NCBI RefSeq assembly: GCF_011250515.1
Contig: NZ_JAANOP010000005.1
Location: forward strand, 188,877 to 252,876
Length of the DNA: 64,000 bases
Origin: Aquirufa ecclesiirivi
GTDB taxonomy: Bacteria > Bacteroidota > Bacteroidia > Cytophagales > Spirosomataceae
Direction of reading: 5' to 3'
The notes beneath the pieces are model-generated. The model was not told the origin of the DNA. It searched no databases and worked only from the letters and a program-made list of their open reading frames with translations. Below are positions 33,295 to 43,309 of this stretch, piece after piece. Position numbers and translations under genes: made by a program. The first letter of the stretch is position 1. Every line of letters begins with the position of its first letter.

Positions 33295-35388
33295 ATGGCA
33301 CGCGATTTAAAATTCACTAGAAACATCGGTATTGCTGCGCACATTGACGCTGGTAAAACCACCACGACGGAACGTATCCTGTATTACGCAGGTGTGAGTC
33401 ACAAAATTGGTGAGGTACACGATGGTGCGGCAACCATGGACTGGATGGAGCAAGAGCAGGAGCGTGGAATCACGATTACTTCTGCTGCAACAACTGTAAG
33501 CTGGAAATACCGTAACGAAGATTACCATGTTAACATCATTGATACACCGGGTCACGTTGACTTTACTGTCGAGGTAAACCGTTCACTACGTGTGTTAGAT
33601 GGCTTAGTATTCTTGTTTTCTGCGGTAGATGGTGTTGAGCCACAGTCAGAAACGAACTGGCGTTTAGCGAACAATTACAATGTCGCTCGTATTGGTTTCG
33701 TTAACAAAATGGACCGTTCTGGTGCAGATTTCTTAAACGTGTGTAAGCAAGTGAAAGAAATGCTAGGTAGTTACGCAGTGCCATTGCAATTACCAATCGG
33801 TGCTGAAGAGCATTTTGAAGGAGTAGTTGACTTAGTTAACTTCCGTGGTATCAAGTGGAATGAGGCTGATAAAGGAATGACATTCACTGAGGTACCTATC
33901 CCAGATGATATGTTAGAAGAGGCGACAGAATACCGTGAGAAATTATTAGAAGCAGTGGCTGAGTTTGATGAGACTTTGATGGAGAAATACTTCGAAGATC
34001 CTAACTCAATCACGGAAGATGAAATTTTAGCTGCTTTACGTGCTGCTACTATTTCCATGAAAATTGTTCCTATGCTTTGTGGTTCTTCTTTCAAAAACAA
34101 AGGAGTTCAAACCATGTTAGATTACGTGATGGCGATCTTGCCTTCACCAATGGATAAAGAAGGTGTTAAAGGAACTGACCCAAATACAGGAGCAGAAATC
34201 TTAAGAAAACCATCTGAATCAGAACCTTTTGCTGCATTAGCATTTAAAATTGCAACGGATCCTTACGTGGGTCGTTTATGCTTTATCCGTGCTTATTCAG
34301 GTGGATTGGATTCAGGATCTTATGTTTTGAATAACCGTTCAGGAAACAAAGAGCGTATTTCTCGTATTTTCCAAATGCACGCTAACAAGCAAAACTCCAT
34401 TGAGCGTTTAGGTGCTGGAGATATTGGTGCGGTTGTTGGATTTAAGGATATCAAAACGGGTGATACATTATCTGACGAAAAACACCCAATCATTTTAGAG
34501 GCTATGGATTTCCCAGAACCTGTAATTGGTTACGCGATTGAGCCTAAGAAAACAGCTGATGCTGATAACTTCTCAAAAGCCATCACAAAATTGATTGAAG
34601 AAGATCCTACCTTACAAGTAGAATCCAACGAAGAGACTGGTCAAACGATCATCAAAGGAATGGGTGAGCTTCACTTAGAGATCATCATTGACCGTATGCG
34701 TCGTGAGTTCAAAGTAGAAGTAAATCAAGGTGCACCTCAAGTTGCTTACAAAGAGTCTTTAACCAAGACTACTGAGCACCGTGAGGTTTACAAAAAACAA
34801 TCAGGTGGTCGTGGTAAGTTTGCAGATATCGTATTTGAAATCGGACCAAGAGAAGACGACAAACCAGGTTTAGAATTTGTGAACAATATCGTAGGTGGTG
34901 TAATTCCTCGTGAATTCATTCCTGCAGTTCAAAAAGGTTTCGATGAGGCTATGAAAACAGGTGCTTTAGCGGGTTATCCAATGGATTCCATGAGAGTACG
35001 TTTGTTCCACGGTTCTTACCATGATGTCGATTCAGATTCATTATCATTTGAATTAGCCGCTCGTATGGGTTACAAAGAAGCAGCAAAAAGTGCAGGTGCT
35101 AAATTAATGGAACCTATCATGGCTGTTGACGTAGTTACTCCAGATGAGTATACAGGACCTATCACAGGTGACTTAAACCGTCGTCGTGGTATCATGAAAG
35201 GGATGGATTCTCGTCAAGGTGCTGTTATCTTAAAAGCAGATGTACCTTTATCTGAATTATTCGGATATGTAACGGATTTACGTACCATGTCTTCTGGACG
35301 TGCTACTGCATCATTAACTTTCTCTCACTATGAATTTGTTCCACAAAACATTGCAGACGAAGTAGTTAAGAAAGCGAAAGGATTGTAA
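33295..35388 (+). CDS. fusA: Elongation factor G
   Basis: 697 residues, the normal length. G motifs: AHIDAGKT (15-22), RGITI (about 60), DTPGH (about 83), NKMD (about 137). Domains II-V follow, with the GRGKFADI region of domain IV present. It drives GTP-dependent translocation on the ribosome. It stands alone here, not in the str operon. Frequent GGT, CGT and TTC codons contrast with its neighbours and fit a highly expressed gene. A classic terminator follows. Confidence 0.97.
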   Translation: MARDLKFTRNIGIAAHIDAGKTTTTERILYYAGVSHKIGEVHDGAATMDWMEQEQERGITITSAATTVSWKYRNEDYHVNIIDTPGHVDFTVEVNRSLRVLDGLVFLFSAVDGVEPQSETNWRLANNYNVARIGFVNKMDRSGADFLNVCKQVKEMLGSYAVPLQLPIGAEEHFEGVVDLVNFRGIKWNEADKGMTFTEVPIPDDMLEEATEYREKLLEAVAEFDETLMEKYFEDPNSITEDEILAALRAATISMKIVPMLCGSSFKNKGVQTMLDYVMAILPSPMDKEGVKGTDPNTGAEILRKPSESEPFAALAFKIATDPYVGRLCFIRAYSGGLDSGSYVLNNRSGNKERISRIFQMHANKQNSIERLGAGDIGAVVGFKDIKTGDTLSDEKHPIILEAMDFPEPVIGYAIEPKKTADADNFSKAITKLIEEDPTLQVESNEETGQTIIKGMGELHLEIIIDRMRREFKVEVNQGAPQVAYKESLTKTTEHREVYKKQSGGRGKFADIVFEIGPREDDKPGLEFVNNIVGGVIPREFIPAVQKGFDEAMKTGALAGYPMDSMRVRLFHGSYHDVDSDSLSFELAARMGYKEAAKSAGAKLMEPIMAVDVVTPDEYTGPITGDLNRRRGIMKGMDSRQGAVILKADVPLSELFGYVTDLRTMSSGRATASLTFSHYEFVPQNIADEVVKKAKGL

Positions 35389-35410
35389 TATCCAAGCAAT
35401 ATTAAAATGG

Positions 35411-35440
35411 AAAGCCCTCGATTTTCGAGGGCTTTTTTTT
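35411..35440 (+). terminator. fusA terminator
   Basis: AAAGCCCTCG, loop ATTTT, CGAGGGCTTT, then more T: a 10-bp stem followed by an eight-T run. Confidence 0.94.
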
Positions 35441-35473
35441 GTTCTAAACTAAAACTATACTGCCTCAAAAAGG

Positions 35474-35481
35474 TATATTTG
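35474..35481 (+). promoter_or_regulatory. Putative -7 element of the YdeI-like gene
   Basis: TATATTTG, 16 bases before the ATG at 35498; an upstream TTG at the right spacing is not evident. Confidence 0.4.
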
Positions 35482-35497
35482 GGTTAAAAATCTTCTA

Positions 35498-36073
35498 ATG
35501 GCAGCGAGTAAAGCGGAAATTATAGCTTTCAAATCCACCCATGAATGGCGAGAGTGGCTGGAAAAAAACCATGTGCATTCCCCAGGAATTTGTCTTCAAA
35601 TCTCCAAATTAAAAGCTCCAGATCTAACCATTTCTTATAAGGAAGCTCTAGATGAGGCCCTTTGTTTTGGTTGGATAGATAGCCAAAAATTTCCCTTAAA
35701 TGAACATTATTGGCTACAAAAATTTAGTCCTCGAAAGCCCAAAAGTATCTGGTCCAAAATCAATATCCAACACATTGAGCGATTGACCCAAGCTGGGAAA
35801 ATGATGCCTGCCGGATTAAAAACGGTACAAGCAGCCAAAGACGATGGGAGATGGGAACAGGCTTATGCTGCTCAAAGCGACATGGTGATTCCCGAAGATT
35901 TCCTGCATGAATTAAAAAAGAACAAAGCTGCTGAACTCTTTTACCATTCCCTTAACCGTTCCAATTTATTTGCTATCTATTTCAGACTTCAATCGGCAAA
36001 AAAACCAGAAACAAGAAAAAAAAGAATGGAGCAAATCATTGAAAAACTTTCTTCTGGCGAAAAATTTCATTAA
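35498..36073 (+). CDS. YdeI/OmpD-associated family protein
   Basis: 191 residues. EWREWLEKNHVHSPGICLQISK, then EALCFGWIDSQ and the C-terminal AKKPETRKKRMEQIIEKLSSGE, are characteristic of the YdeI/OmpD-associated (bacteriocin-protection) family. Biochemical function is unproven; E. coli YdeI is linked to resistance to cationic peptides. It is a lone gene, followed eight bases later by a 33-bp palindrome. Confidence 0.88.
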   Translation: MAASKAEIIAFKSTHEWREWLEKNHVHSPGICLQISKLKAPDLTISYKEALDEALCFGWIDSQKFPLNEHYWLQKFSPRKPKSIWSKINIQHIERLTQAGKMMPAGLKTVQAAKDDGRWEQAYAAQSDMVIPEDFLHELKKNKAAELFYHSLNRSNLFAIYFRLQSAKKPETRKKRMEQIIEKLSSGEKFH

Positions 36074-36081
36074 AAATCCCC

Positions 36082-36114
36082 AACGCTGTCAAGGTTTAAA
36101 ACCTTGCCAGCGTT
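36082..36114. repeat. 33-bp palindrome, copy 3
   Basis: Arm AACGCTGTCAAGGTT, centre TAA, arm AACCTTGCCAGCGTT, identical to the copy at 49417. It lies between the convergent YdeI-like and acyltransferase genes. Confidence 0.92.
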
Positions 36115-36174
36115 AAGCAAAACTACCTTATTTTCCCATTTTGCCATTCGAAAAAACTGATAATTCATCCAGCT

Positions 36175-37206
36175 TTAAACAAAATATCGTTTAAGTGATT
36201 GAATGGGTTTTTCAAACAATTGGTAAGAAATAAAACTAAAAGAAAATAAGGCTATTATTCCGTATATATGGAATGGATCATGAATCGAAATATGAAGTCG
36301 ATTCATCAACTGATAAAATAAATCAGGGATCAGCATATGGTACAAATACAAGCCATAACTAACCTTCCCTATTTCTCTTAATGGACGAAAGGATAAAACT
36401 TGAGACAAGAATCCCGATTTCAATGCGGCTAATATTAAACCTGCTGAAAGTATGGATGTAAACGTTCTAAAGAACAATTGCTTTCCAATATTCAGGTCAG
36501 ACATCAACAAGATAGTAATTAAAAATCCGATCAAAGCCAAAGGAATAAGCCATTTGGCGAAGGACCTTACTTGTTCTTCTTTTCCCACTCGTATATAATA
36601 GGCTAATAAGCCCCCCCAAGCAAATGTATCCACACAAGTAATCATGTAGACTCCAATGCCTTCGTATTGATGAATCAAAATAAACCTTGCAACCAATCCA
36701 AGTAAAGTGGTGATCCATAAAACTGACAATAATCTCCCCCTAGAACTTATCCCTAAGATTAATATGGGCCAAATGATATAAAATTGCTCTTCTACTGAAA
36801 GTGACCAATAGGGAGAGAGCATGTCGGACCAATTTTGACTTTGTTCTAACCAATGATTGTATAAATAGGACCAGTAATAGCCTGGGTGTTCATAAAAATC
36901 GCTAACAATTTGAATGCCGTATGATTTTAAAACGAGCAAGGAAGTCAGGACAGCGTAATAAATAGGAAATATGCGTAGAGCACGTCGAACCACAAAATTA
37001 CCAAATGATTTAGCGAAAGTCTGGCTTTCTCTTTGACTTAATAAAATCGAGGTAATTAAATAACCACTCAGTACAAAAAATAGCGTGACGCCCACTGGAC
37101 CATTGGGAATGGTATTAATCCAATGATTGGTGGGAAACCAATGAAAAATCAATACTAATAAGATTGCTATGGCTCGAATGCCATCCAAAGCAGGGATATA
37201 TTTCAT
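36175..37206 (-). CDS. Acyltransferase 3 (OafA/YrhL-like) membrane protein
   Basis: 343 residues with about ten membrane helices. PALDGIRAIAILLVLIFHWFP carries the catalytic-type His of the family near residue 22; SGYLITSILL and YWSLSVEEQFYIIWP are also typical. ATG at 37206 is preferred over a GTG one codon earlier. The enzymes O-acetylate lipopolysaccharide, exopolysaccharide or peptidoglycan; the acceptor is unknown here. No glycan cluster surrounds it. Confidence 0.93.
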   Translation of the reverse strand: MKYIPALDGIRAIAILLVLIFHWFPTNHWINTIPNGPVGVTLFFVLSGYLITSILLSQRESQTFAKSFGNFVVRRALRIFPIYYAVLTSLLVLKSYGIQIVSDFYEHPGYYWSYLYNHWLEQSQNWSDMLSPYWSLSVEEQFYIIWPILILGISSRGRLLSVLWITTLLGLVARFILIHQYEGIGVYMITCVDTFAWGGLLAYYIRVGKEEQVRSFAKWLIPLALIGFLITILLMSDLNIGKQLFFRTFTSILSAGLILAALKSGFLSQVLSFRPLREIGKVSYGLYLYHMLIPDLFYQLMNRLHISIHDPFHIYGIIALFSFSFISYQLFEKPIQSLKRYFV

Positions 37207-37361
37207 CACGTAATTCTACAGCCAACAAAGCTAAAACATATTGAGCAATAAACCTCTTATCCTTCCTAGAGCTACTTTATCCACGATGCGTATCTTTTGT
37301 AGAAAAGTGAAACTTCTTTCAGGTATTGGATGTATTTTTAAGATATTTTATTCCTGAAATT

Positions 37362-38069
37362 ATGACCAAAATTATTGAAACAAGAAATATTTCCAAACGA
37401 TATGTGATGGGAGAAGAGGTTATCGATGCCTTAAAAAACATTAGTATTTCTGTGGATAAAGGCGAATATGTAGCATTTATGGGCCCTTCTGGCTCTGGCA
37501 AGTCTACCTTAATGAATATTGTTGGTTGCTTGGATACCCCAAGTACAGGCAAATACATCTTAAATGGTCATGACGTCAGTGAAATGTCAGAGAATGAATT
37601 AGCGGCTGTTCGTAATAAAGAAATTGGATTTGTATTTCAAACGTTCAACTTGTTACCCAGACAGTCTGCTTTAGATAACGTGGCACTTCCCTTGATATAT
37701 GCAGGTTATTCCAAAAAAGAAAGAACCGAAATTGCCATGGAAACTCTTAGAGGAGTAGGTCTCGACAATCGAGCTAGCCATAAGCCTAATGAGTTATCAG
37801 GAGGACAAAGACAACGTGTTGCTGTAGCCAGAGCTTTAGTCAATGAACCCTCTATTTTATTGGCTGATGAGCCAACAGGTAATTTAGATACCAAGACTTC
37901 CTATGAAATTATGGATCTTTTTGATCAACTGCACAAAAAGGGAAACACCATTGTGATGGTAACTCACGAGGATGACATTGCTCAATATGCACACCGCATT
38001 ATCCGATTGAGAGATGGACTTATCGAGTCTGATACCATCAATCAAAACGTAAGAAAAGTAATCAAGTAA
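37362..38069 (+). CDS. ABC transporter ATP-binding protein (LolD/MacB-like)
   Basis: 235 residues from ATG at 37362; an in-frame start at 37326 adds an untypical tail. Walker [10 protein letters not shown] (about 39-47), signature [15 protein letters not shown] near 144 and Walker [12 protein letters not shown] are all intact, and the spacing matches the LolD/MacB/FtsE type. Partner permeases of this type are often encoded next to the ATPase, but none is here, so it may serve a permease elsewhere. A strong terminator follows. Confidence 0.9.
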   Translation: MTKIIETRNISKRYVMGEEVIDALKNISISVDKGEYVAFMGPSGSGKSTLMNIVGCLDTPSTGKYILNGHDVSEMSENELAAVRNKEIGFVFQTFNLLPRQSALDNVALPLIYAGYSKKERTEIAMETLRGVGLDNRASHKPNELSGGQRQRVAVARALVNEPSILLADEPTGNLDTKTSYEIMDLFDQLHKKGNTIVMVTHEDDIAQYAHRIIRLRDGLIESDTINQNVRKVIK

Positions 38070-38090
38070 TTTATTCACTATAAACACTAA

Positions 38091-38131
38091 GCCCTAAAAT
38101 TAGAAAGATCTCTAATTTTAGGGCCTTTTTT
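38091..38131 (+). terminator. Terminator after the ABC ATPase gene
   Basis: GCCCTAAAATTAGA (38091-38104), loop AAGATC, perfect inverse arm (38111-38124), then CTTTTTTT. A 14-bp perfect stem. Confidence 0.95.
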
Positions 38132-38387
38132 TGACCTATATCAAGTATTTTTCTTGAGAAAGCGCAAGAAATTAAATTCCAGAACAGCTTTATATCCTAC
38201 ATAATTGGCTATCCACCAATGGATTTATATCTTTGGAACGTTCTAAATGTATACACCCCTTGAAGATTTCAAATTCTTCATTTCTGAATCTCATTTTAAT
38301 TTGTTGCAAATCTAACCAGATTTCCAAAGTAAAAGAGTATGTCCGCATTTATATCACTCTAATCATTTTATACTTTATACCCTTTTT
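38132..38387. other. Intergenic region with one promoter
   Basis: Together with the terminator this makes about 318 bases without a gene. Apart from the promoter at 38205-38235 I see no open frame, repeat or RNA structure. If that promoter is used, the Crp/Fnr message has a leader of about 145 bases. Confidence 0.6.
38205..38235 (+). promoter_or_regulatory. Putative promoter of the Crp/Fnr gene
   Basis: TTG (38205-38207), 20 bases, then TATCTTTG (38228-38235). It is 153 bases from the ATG, so it would give a long leader. Confidence 0.55.
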
Positions 38388-38996
38388 ATGACCACTTTAG
38401 CTAGCTTAGAAGCTTACCTTAAAACATTTAACTTATTGAACCCTGCAGAGACGAAACAACTAGCTGGATATTTTAAGCCCGCTGTCTTTCAAAAGAATCA
38501 AATTATTATTGCTGAAGGAGAAATTAATAGTAAATTTTACTTTTTAGCATCTGGTCTTTTACGAGAATATTCGTGGGTTGACCAATTAGACATGCCCGAA
38601 CCTATTTCAAGATGGTTTACCTTGCCAGGTAAATTTGGTATCTCAGCTGAAAGTTTCTTCCATGAAAGACCAAGCGAAATCACCCTTGACGCACTTAAAA
38701 AATCCGAGGTATTCTACATGGAAAAAGATGATTTAGAAAGAGCATATGTTGAAATCCCACATTCGAATACTATTTGTAGAATCATACTTCAAGAAACGCT
38801 CGTTCAACACGAACGAATTACCTCATTCTTACACATCAGAAATACCCAGATAAGGTATGAAGCGTTTCGAAAATCATTTAAAGATATGGATGAGCAGGTG
38901 CCCGATAAATACAAAGCTTCATTCCTCAACATGAGCCCATCTGAATTAAGTCGAGTTAGGCGAAAAATCATGGAAAATGGGTCACTAATTGACTAA
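38388..38996 (+). CDS. Crp/Fnr-family cyclic-nucleotide-binding regulator
   Basis: 202 residues. The N-terminal cNMP-binding roll (about 20-120, with VFQKNQIIIAEGEINSKFYFLASGLL) is followed by a helical linker and a short DNA-binding part with SPSELSRVRRKI (about 180-192). The family is very common in Bacteroidota and usually binds unknown ligands; the residues that bind cAMP in Crp (RxS in the phosphate cassette) are not evident. Target genes are unknown. Confidence 0.88.
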   Translation: MTTLASLEAYLKTFNLLNPAETKQLAGYFKPAVFQKNQIIIAEGEINSKFYFLASGLLREYSWVDQLDMPEPISRWFTLPGKFGISAESFFHERPSEITLDALKKSEVFYMEKDDLERAYVEIPHSNTICRIILQETLVQHERITSFLHIRNTQIRYEAFRKSFKDMDEQVPDKYKASFLNMSPSELSRVRRKIMENGSLID

Positions 38997-39389
38997 ACTT
39001 GCGTTTTCTCAACTTTATTTATTGATTTTTCGCAAGAATAATTCATGTAAATATCCTCAACTTTGTGATGTGATAATCGAAAGAAATCTTCTTTTATTCA
39101 GAAGAAATTAATCGTTATCGGTCAATAAGAGAAAAATATTACAATCTGTGTTCTAAATCCAATCGTTAAAATATGGAAGTTCAAACAACCAAATTTTTAA
39201 CCATTTTCGAATCTAATATGTATGTATATGTTTCGAAAATAATTTGTTACTTAATCTCTCTTATTAACCACCTAATCACTAATAATTTATAATGCAAAAG
39301 AGGAGCCTAAAAACTCCTCTCTTGTAAAGACAATTCGCCTAATCAAAGTCATCTACGAATTTACATCTAACCACTAGTGCCCTAAAACA
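38997..39389. other. Noncoding gap between convergent genes
   Basis: About 390 AT-rich bases between the Crp/Fnr stop and the rplS terminator. It holds a 9-bp inverted repeat (ATTTTCGAA at 39203-39211, inverse at 39232-39240, 20-base spacer) and a short hairpin at 39299-39320 (AGAGGAG / CTCCTCT) with a weak T-tail. No open frame or RNA family is recognised. Confidence 0.6.
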
Positions 39390-39417
39390 AAAGAGCTGCC
39401 CTTTCGAGCAGCTCTTT
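39390..39417 (-). terminator. rplS terminator
   Basis: AAAGAGCTGC (39390-39399), loop, GCAGCTCTTT (39408-39417); on the minus strand the arm is followed by TGTTTT. It may also work for the convergent Crp/Fnr gene. Confidence 0.85.
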
Positions 39418-39440
39418 CTATTTCAAAGAATTCAAACCTC

Positions 39441-39794
39441 TTATTTTTTCTTCTCTTTAACACGAGCAGCTTTACCTTGCTTTCCTCTCATGTAATATAA
39501 ACGAGCTCTACGTACTTTACCGCGACGTAATACTTCAATTTTGTCAATGTTAGGTGACAAGATTGGGAATATACGCTCAACACCAATTCCATTAGAAATT
39601 TTACGCACCGTGAATGACTCACCAGCACCAGAATTCTTACGCTGGATTACTAATCCTTGAAAAACCTGGATACGCTCCTTGTTACCCTCACGAATCTTCA
39701 CGTGTACATTAATGGTATCTCCTGCTGCAAATTCAGGATGATCTGCTCTACGAGCTGCATTTTCTGCTTCAACTAATTTAATTAAATCACTCAT
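39441..39794 (-). CDS. rplS: 50S ribosomal protein L19
   Basis: 117 residues with the L19 fold and the hallmark [23 protein letters not shown] and a basic C-terminus [12 protein letters not shown]-like. It sits at the 30S-50S interface. It is separated from the trp operon by 130 bases and has its own TATCTTTG -7 element (39873-39880, minus strand), so it is transcribed independently of trpA or by read-through. Confidence 0.97.
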   Translation of the reverse strand: MSDLIKLVEAENAARRADHPEFAAGDTINVHVKIREGNKERIQVFQGLVIQRKNSGAGESFTVRKISNGIGVERIFPILSPNIDKIEVLRRGKVRRARLYYMRGKQGKAARVKEKKK

Positions 39795-39872
39795 CTTAAT
39801 TATTTGTTCAAACTTTGGTGATTATCAGTGCTTAGCGGTCCAATCGTACATAAGCCTCACTGATTTGGGATG

Positions 39873-39880
39873 CAAAGATA
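39873..39880 (-). promoter_or_regulatory. Putative -7 element of rplS
   Basis: TATCTTTG on the minus strand, 78 bases before the rplS ATG. No clear TTG at the expected distance. Confidence 0.45.
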
Positions 39881-39925
39881 GAAAATTTATTATTTCTAAA
39901 AAACTGTTAGTCAAAAAATTGTGAA

Positions 39926-40705
39926 TTATTTAAGGCCTTTTATCCCGCGAACAAAAGCTACAATATCATCTTGTAAATGACTCGACTTACCTAACAACTT
40001 CACAAATGCACTACCAATAATAGCACCAGAAGCGGAAGCCGAAGCTTTCAAAAAGCTTTCACGATCTGATATTCCAAAGCCAATCAATCTTGGATTTTTC
40101 AAATTCATTTCATTGATTCTTTCAAAATACACTTCTTGATCTGAACTAATCCCAGTTTTAGCACCAGTGGTACTAGCCGAGGAAACCATATAAATAAAGC
40201 CTTGACTCACCGAATCAATTCGACGAATGCGCTCATCAGTGGTTTGAGGTGTAATCAAAAAGATATTAAATAACCCATATCGCTCAAAAATCGCTTGATA
40301 TTCCGTCTCATATTCTGCCATGGGCAAATCCGGCAAAATCAAGCCATCAATACCTATTTCTTGGCATTTTTGACAAAATTTTTCTACGCCAAACTGTAAA
40401 ACAGGGTTGATATATCCCATCAACAATACAGGAACCTGAACTTTGGATCTCATATCTTTCAATTGCTCAAACAACAAAGCCACGGTCATTCCTTGATCTA
40501 AGGATACCTGGTTCGACTGCTGAATGGTTTCTCCGTCTGCCACAGGATCAGAATAAGGCATTCCAATCTCTATAATATCGACGCCTCCTTCCTGAAGAGC
40601 CTCCAATACCGTCATCGTATCACCCAATTGGGGATAACCTGCCGTAGCATATACATTTAATATAGGGCCTTTCGCCGATTCAAAAACTGCTGAAATTCGA
40701 TTCAT
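39926..40705 (-). CDS. trpA: Tryptophan synthase alpha chain
   Basis: 259 residues. Catalytic E46 and D57 lie in DIIEIGMPYSDPVADG. It cleaves indole-3-glycerol phosphate to indole, which passes through the tunnel to TrpB. Start abuts the trpB stop (no gap), the last gene of trpEGDCFBA. Confidence 0.97.
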   Translation of the reverse strand: MNRISAVFESAKGPILNVYATAGYPQLGDTMTVLEALQEGGVDIIEIGMPYSDPVADGETIQQSNQVSLDQGMTVALLFEQLKDMRSKVQVPVLLMGYINPVLQFGVEKFCQKCQEIGIDGLILPDLPMAEYETEYQAIFERYGLFNIFLITPQTTDERIRRIDSVSQGFIYMVSSASTTGAKTGISSDQEVYFERINEMNLKNPRLIGFGISDRESFLKASASASGAIIGSAFVKLLGKSSHLQDDIVAFVRGIKGLK

Positions 40706-41896
40706 CTAAACTAAATTTAATCTTTGTTGGTAAGTCGCCAAATCCTTATCCCCTCTTCCTGACAAATTAATAACCACTATTTCAGTAGGTTTGGCTTGTA
40801 ATTTAGGTAATACCGCTAAGGCATGGGCTGACTCTAAGGCGGGAATAATTCCTTCCAATTGACTTAACTCCAAAGCCGACACCAAAGCTTCCTCATCTGT
40901 AATATCGTAAAAATGAGCGCGCCCTGTCTTAAATAGATGAGCGTGCATTGGGCCAATTCCCGGGTAATCCAATCCTGCTGAAATAGAATAAGGTTCGATC
41001 ACTTGTCCATCTTCTGTTTGCATTAATAAACTCTTACTGCCATGCAAAACGCCAGCCTTACCTAAAAAAGTAGTCGCTGCCGAATGTCCCGTATTTATCC
41101 CCTGACCGGCAGCCTCCGCCGCCACCAATTGAGTTCTTTCCTCATCTAAATAATGATAAAAAGCTCCCGCTGCATTAGAGCCTCCTCCCACACATGCCAA
41201 CACATAGTCGGGATAATTTCTCCCAACTTTTTCCATCAATTGAGCCTTTATTTCCTCCGATATTACAGATTGAAATCTGGCTACCATATCTGGATAAGGA
41301 TGTGGCCCCACTACAGAACCAATGATGTAATGCGTATCAACTGGATGATTAATCCAATGGCGCATCGCTTCATTTGTGGCATCTTTCAAGGTCTTAGATC
41401 CGGACTCTGCTGCGACAACCTGCGCACCTAACATCCTCATCCTAGCCACATTAGGCGCCTGCCGCTCTATGTCGATAGCCCCCATGTAAACAATACACTC
41501 TAAGCCCATCAAGGCACAAACCGTGGCAGTAGCAACACCATGCTGACCCGCTCCTGTTTCTGCTACAATCTTATTTTTACCTAATTTCTTAGCTACTAAA
41601 ATCTGCCCAATGGTATTGTTGACCTTATGAGCGCCAGTATGACAAAGATCTTCCCTTTTTAAATATATCTGAGTTTGGTATTTCTCTGATAATCTTTTTG
41701 CCTCAAACAAGGGTGTAGGTCTTCCTACGAAATCCTTCAATAAAGCATGAAATTCTTGTTGAAAAGTCGGATCATGTATAATTTCAAGGTAATGTGTTCT
41801 AAGTTCTTCCACATTAGGATAAAGCATCTCGGGAATAAATGCCCCGCCAAATTCCCCATAATACCCTTTGTCGTTTACTTGATAAGTAAGTGCCAT
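40706..41896 (-). CDS. trpB: Tryptophan synthase beta chain
   Basis: 396 residues, TrpB1 type. PLP lysine K91 in [22 protein letters not shown] binds the PLP phosphate. It joins indole and serine to give tryptophan. It sits four bases after trpF and directly before trpA. Confidence 0.97.
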   Translation of the reverse strand: MALTYQVNDKGYYGEFGGAFIPEMLYPNVEELRTHYLEIIHDPTFQQEFHALLKDFVGRPTPLFEAKRLSEKYQTQIYLKREDLCHTGAHKVNNTIGQILVAKKLGKNKIVAETGAGQHGVATATVCALMGLECIVYMGAIDIERQAPNVARMRMLGAQVVAAESGSKTLKDATNEAMRHWINHPVDTHYIIGSVVGPHPYPDMVARFQSVISEEIKAQLMEKVGRNYPDYVLACVGGGSNAAGAFYHYLDEERTQLVAAEAAGQGINTGHSAATTFLGKAGVLHGSKSLLMQTEDGQVIEPYSISAGLDYPGIGPMHAHLFKTGRAHFYDITDEEALVSALELSQLEGIIPALESAHALAVLPKLQAKPTEIVVINLSGRGDKDLATYQQRLNLV

Positions 41897-41900
41897 AACG

Positions 41901-42518
41901 CTAATTTTCTGCTAATATTTCCGAAATTTCTCGTACTTCTTGTACATTTTTCAATCCAGCCTTGATCTCCACTTTACTGTTAAAATCAAGTGCATGAATG
42001 GGATATCTTTTACTCAAATCCATTGCTTCCTTTGCATTCTCCTTACTTAAACCGCCTGCTAAAAGAAAAGGTTTTCCAGCTGCATATGAGGCTAATATAT
42101 CCCAATCAAATCGTTGTCCTGTTCCACCTGTTTGCTTTCCTTGTTTGGTATCAAATAAATAAAAATCAGGCGCTTCACTCAAGCCTTCCACATCCTGTTT
42201 ATCTGCCACCGATATGGCCTTTATTACAGTTAAACCCGCATTTTTTAATGCCAAAATCTCATCTTCTTTTTCCTCCCCATGTAGCTGAACCCAAGTAAAT
42301 CCTGCCCTTTGAGATAATTCAATAATACTGGAAACAGCTCGATTCACAAATACCCCAACTGGAATTGTTTTACCTAAAACTTCCTTGGGAATCACAAAAT
42401 CTTCTCCTACGTATCGAGGTGAAGCTTCTGCCCAAATAAATCCCATGTATTCTGGATTCGCTTTGGCCACTTCTTGGATATTATCCATTTCTCGCATGCC
42501 GCAAATCTTCCATTTCAT
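41901..42518 (-). CDS. trpF: Phosphoribosylanthranilate isomerase
   Basis: 205 residues, a single TIM barrel. KICGMRE at the N-terminus holds the catalytic Cys; a later Asp in the [19 protein letters not shown] stretch fits the acid. It converts phosphoribosyl-anthranilate to CdRP. TrpF and TrpC are separate genes here, not fused. The start lies one base from the trpC stop. Confidence 0.96.
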   Translation of the reverse strand: MKWKICGMREMDNIQEVAKANPEYMGFIWAEASPRYVGEDFVIPKEVLGKTIPVGVFVNRAVSSIIELSQRAGFTWVQLHGEEKEDEILALKNAGLTVIKAISVADKQDVEGLSEAPDFYLFDTKQGKQTGGTGQRFDWDILASYAAGKPFLLAGGLSKENAKEAMDLSKRYPIHALDFNSKVEIKAGLKNVQEVREISEILAEN

Positions 42519-42519
42519 C

Positions 42520-43308
42520 TTATCCTTGATTTAAAAAATCCAATAAGGCCTTTCCTGGAGCATCTGTTTTCATGAAACTTTCTCCAATCAAAAAACCTTT
42601 ATATCCATATCCGCGCAATTGTTGAATGATGCTGTGTCCCGAAATACAACTTTCAGATACCTTTATACAAGTCGCTGGAATTTTTTCTGCCAAACGCATG
42701 GACGCCTCTACATTCTGCTCCGCGAAATTCTTCAAATTACGATTATTCACTCCGACCACAGAAATATAATCCCCCAAGCTACGATTCAACTCCTCCTCAT
42801 CATGCACCTCTAACAACGTTTCCATGCCTAAGGATCGAGCCAATGTTCCTAATTGCTTAATTTCCTGAGGGCTCAATGCCGCGGCTATCAACAAAATCAC
42901 ATCCGCTCCCATCGCCTTTGCCTCCACAATTTGGTATTCATCAACCATGAAATCTTTACGCAATATGGGTGTATGGGGATTAGCCCGACGAGCCTCTTCG
43001 AAATCTTGGTCCGTTCCACCAAAAAATGGGGTATCGGTTAAAACAGATAAACAAGCAGCACCAGCAGCAGCATAGGCTTGGGTCACTTCTTCTACGGTTA
43101 AACGATCATTGATCACTCCCTTGGAAGGCGATTTACGCTTAAATTCAGCAATAATTCCCGTGGAAGCAGGCTGCGTTAATGACATCGATAAGGAATGACA
43201 ATTACGCGCAAAAAATCCCGTTTTCTCCAATGCATTCATGGAAATGTGTGACTTCCTTTCCGCAACTTCCTTCCTTTTGGAATCTAAAATTGTAGCTAAA
43301 ATACTCAT
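42520..43308 (-). CDS. trpC: Indole-3-glycerol phosphate synthase
   Basis: 262 residues. IIAEFKRKSPSKG (about 53-65) with the substrate-binding lysines, LLEVHDEEEL near 163 and VVGVNNRNLKNF near 180 are characteristic. It closes the indole ring from CdRP. One-base spacings to trpD and trpF indicate tight coupling. Confidence 0.97.
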   Translation of the reverse strand: MSILATILDSKRKEVAERKSHISMNALEKTGFFARNCHSLSMSLTQPASTGIIAEFKRKSPSKGVINDRLTVEEVTQAYAAAGAACLSVLTDTPFFGGTDQDFEEARRANPHTPILRKDFMVDEYQIVEAKAMGADVILLIAAALSPQEIKQLGTLARSLGMETLLEVHDEEELNRSLGDYISVVGVNNRNLKNFAEQNVEASMRLAEKIPATCIKVSESCISGHSIIQQLRGYGYKGFLIGESFMKTDAPGKALLDFLNQG

Positions 43309-43309
43309 C

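Noticed and set aside
39203-39240. 9-bp inverted repeat as a regulator site
   Set aside because: The gap is between convergent gene ends with no promoter to regulate, so a role is not supported.
39299-39320. Hairpin AGAGGAG / CTCCTCT as a small RNA terminator
   Set aside because: The T-tail is short and no promoter fits a small RNA upstream; recorded only in the gap description.
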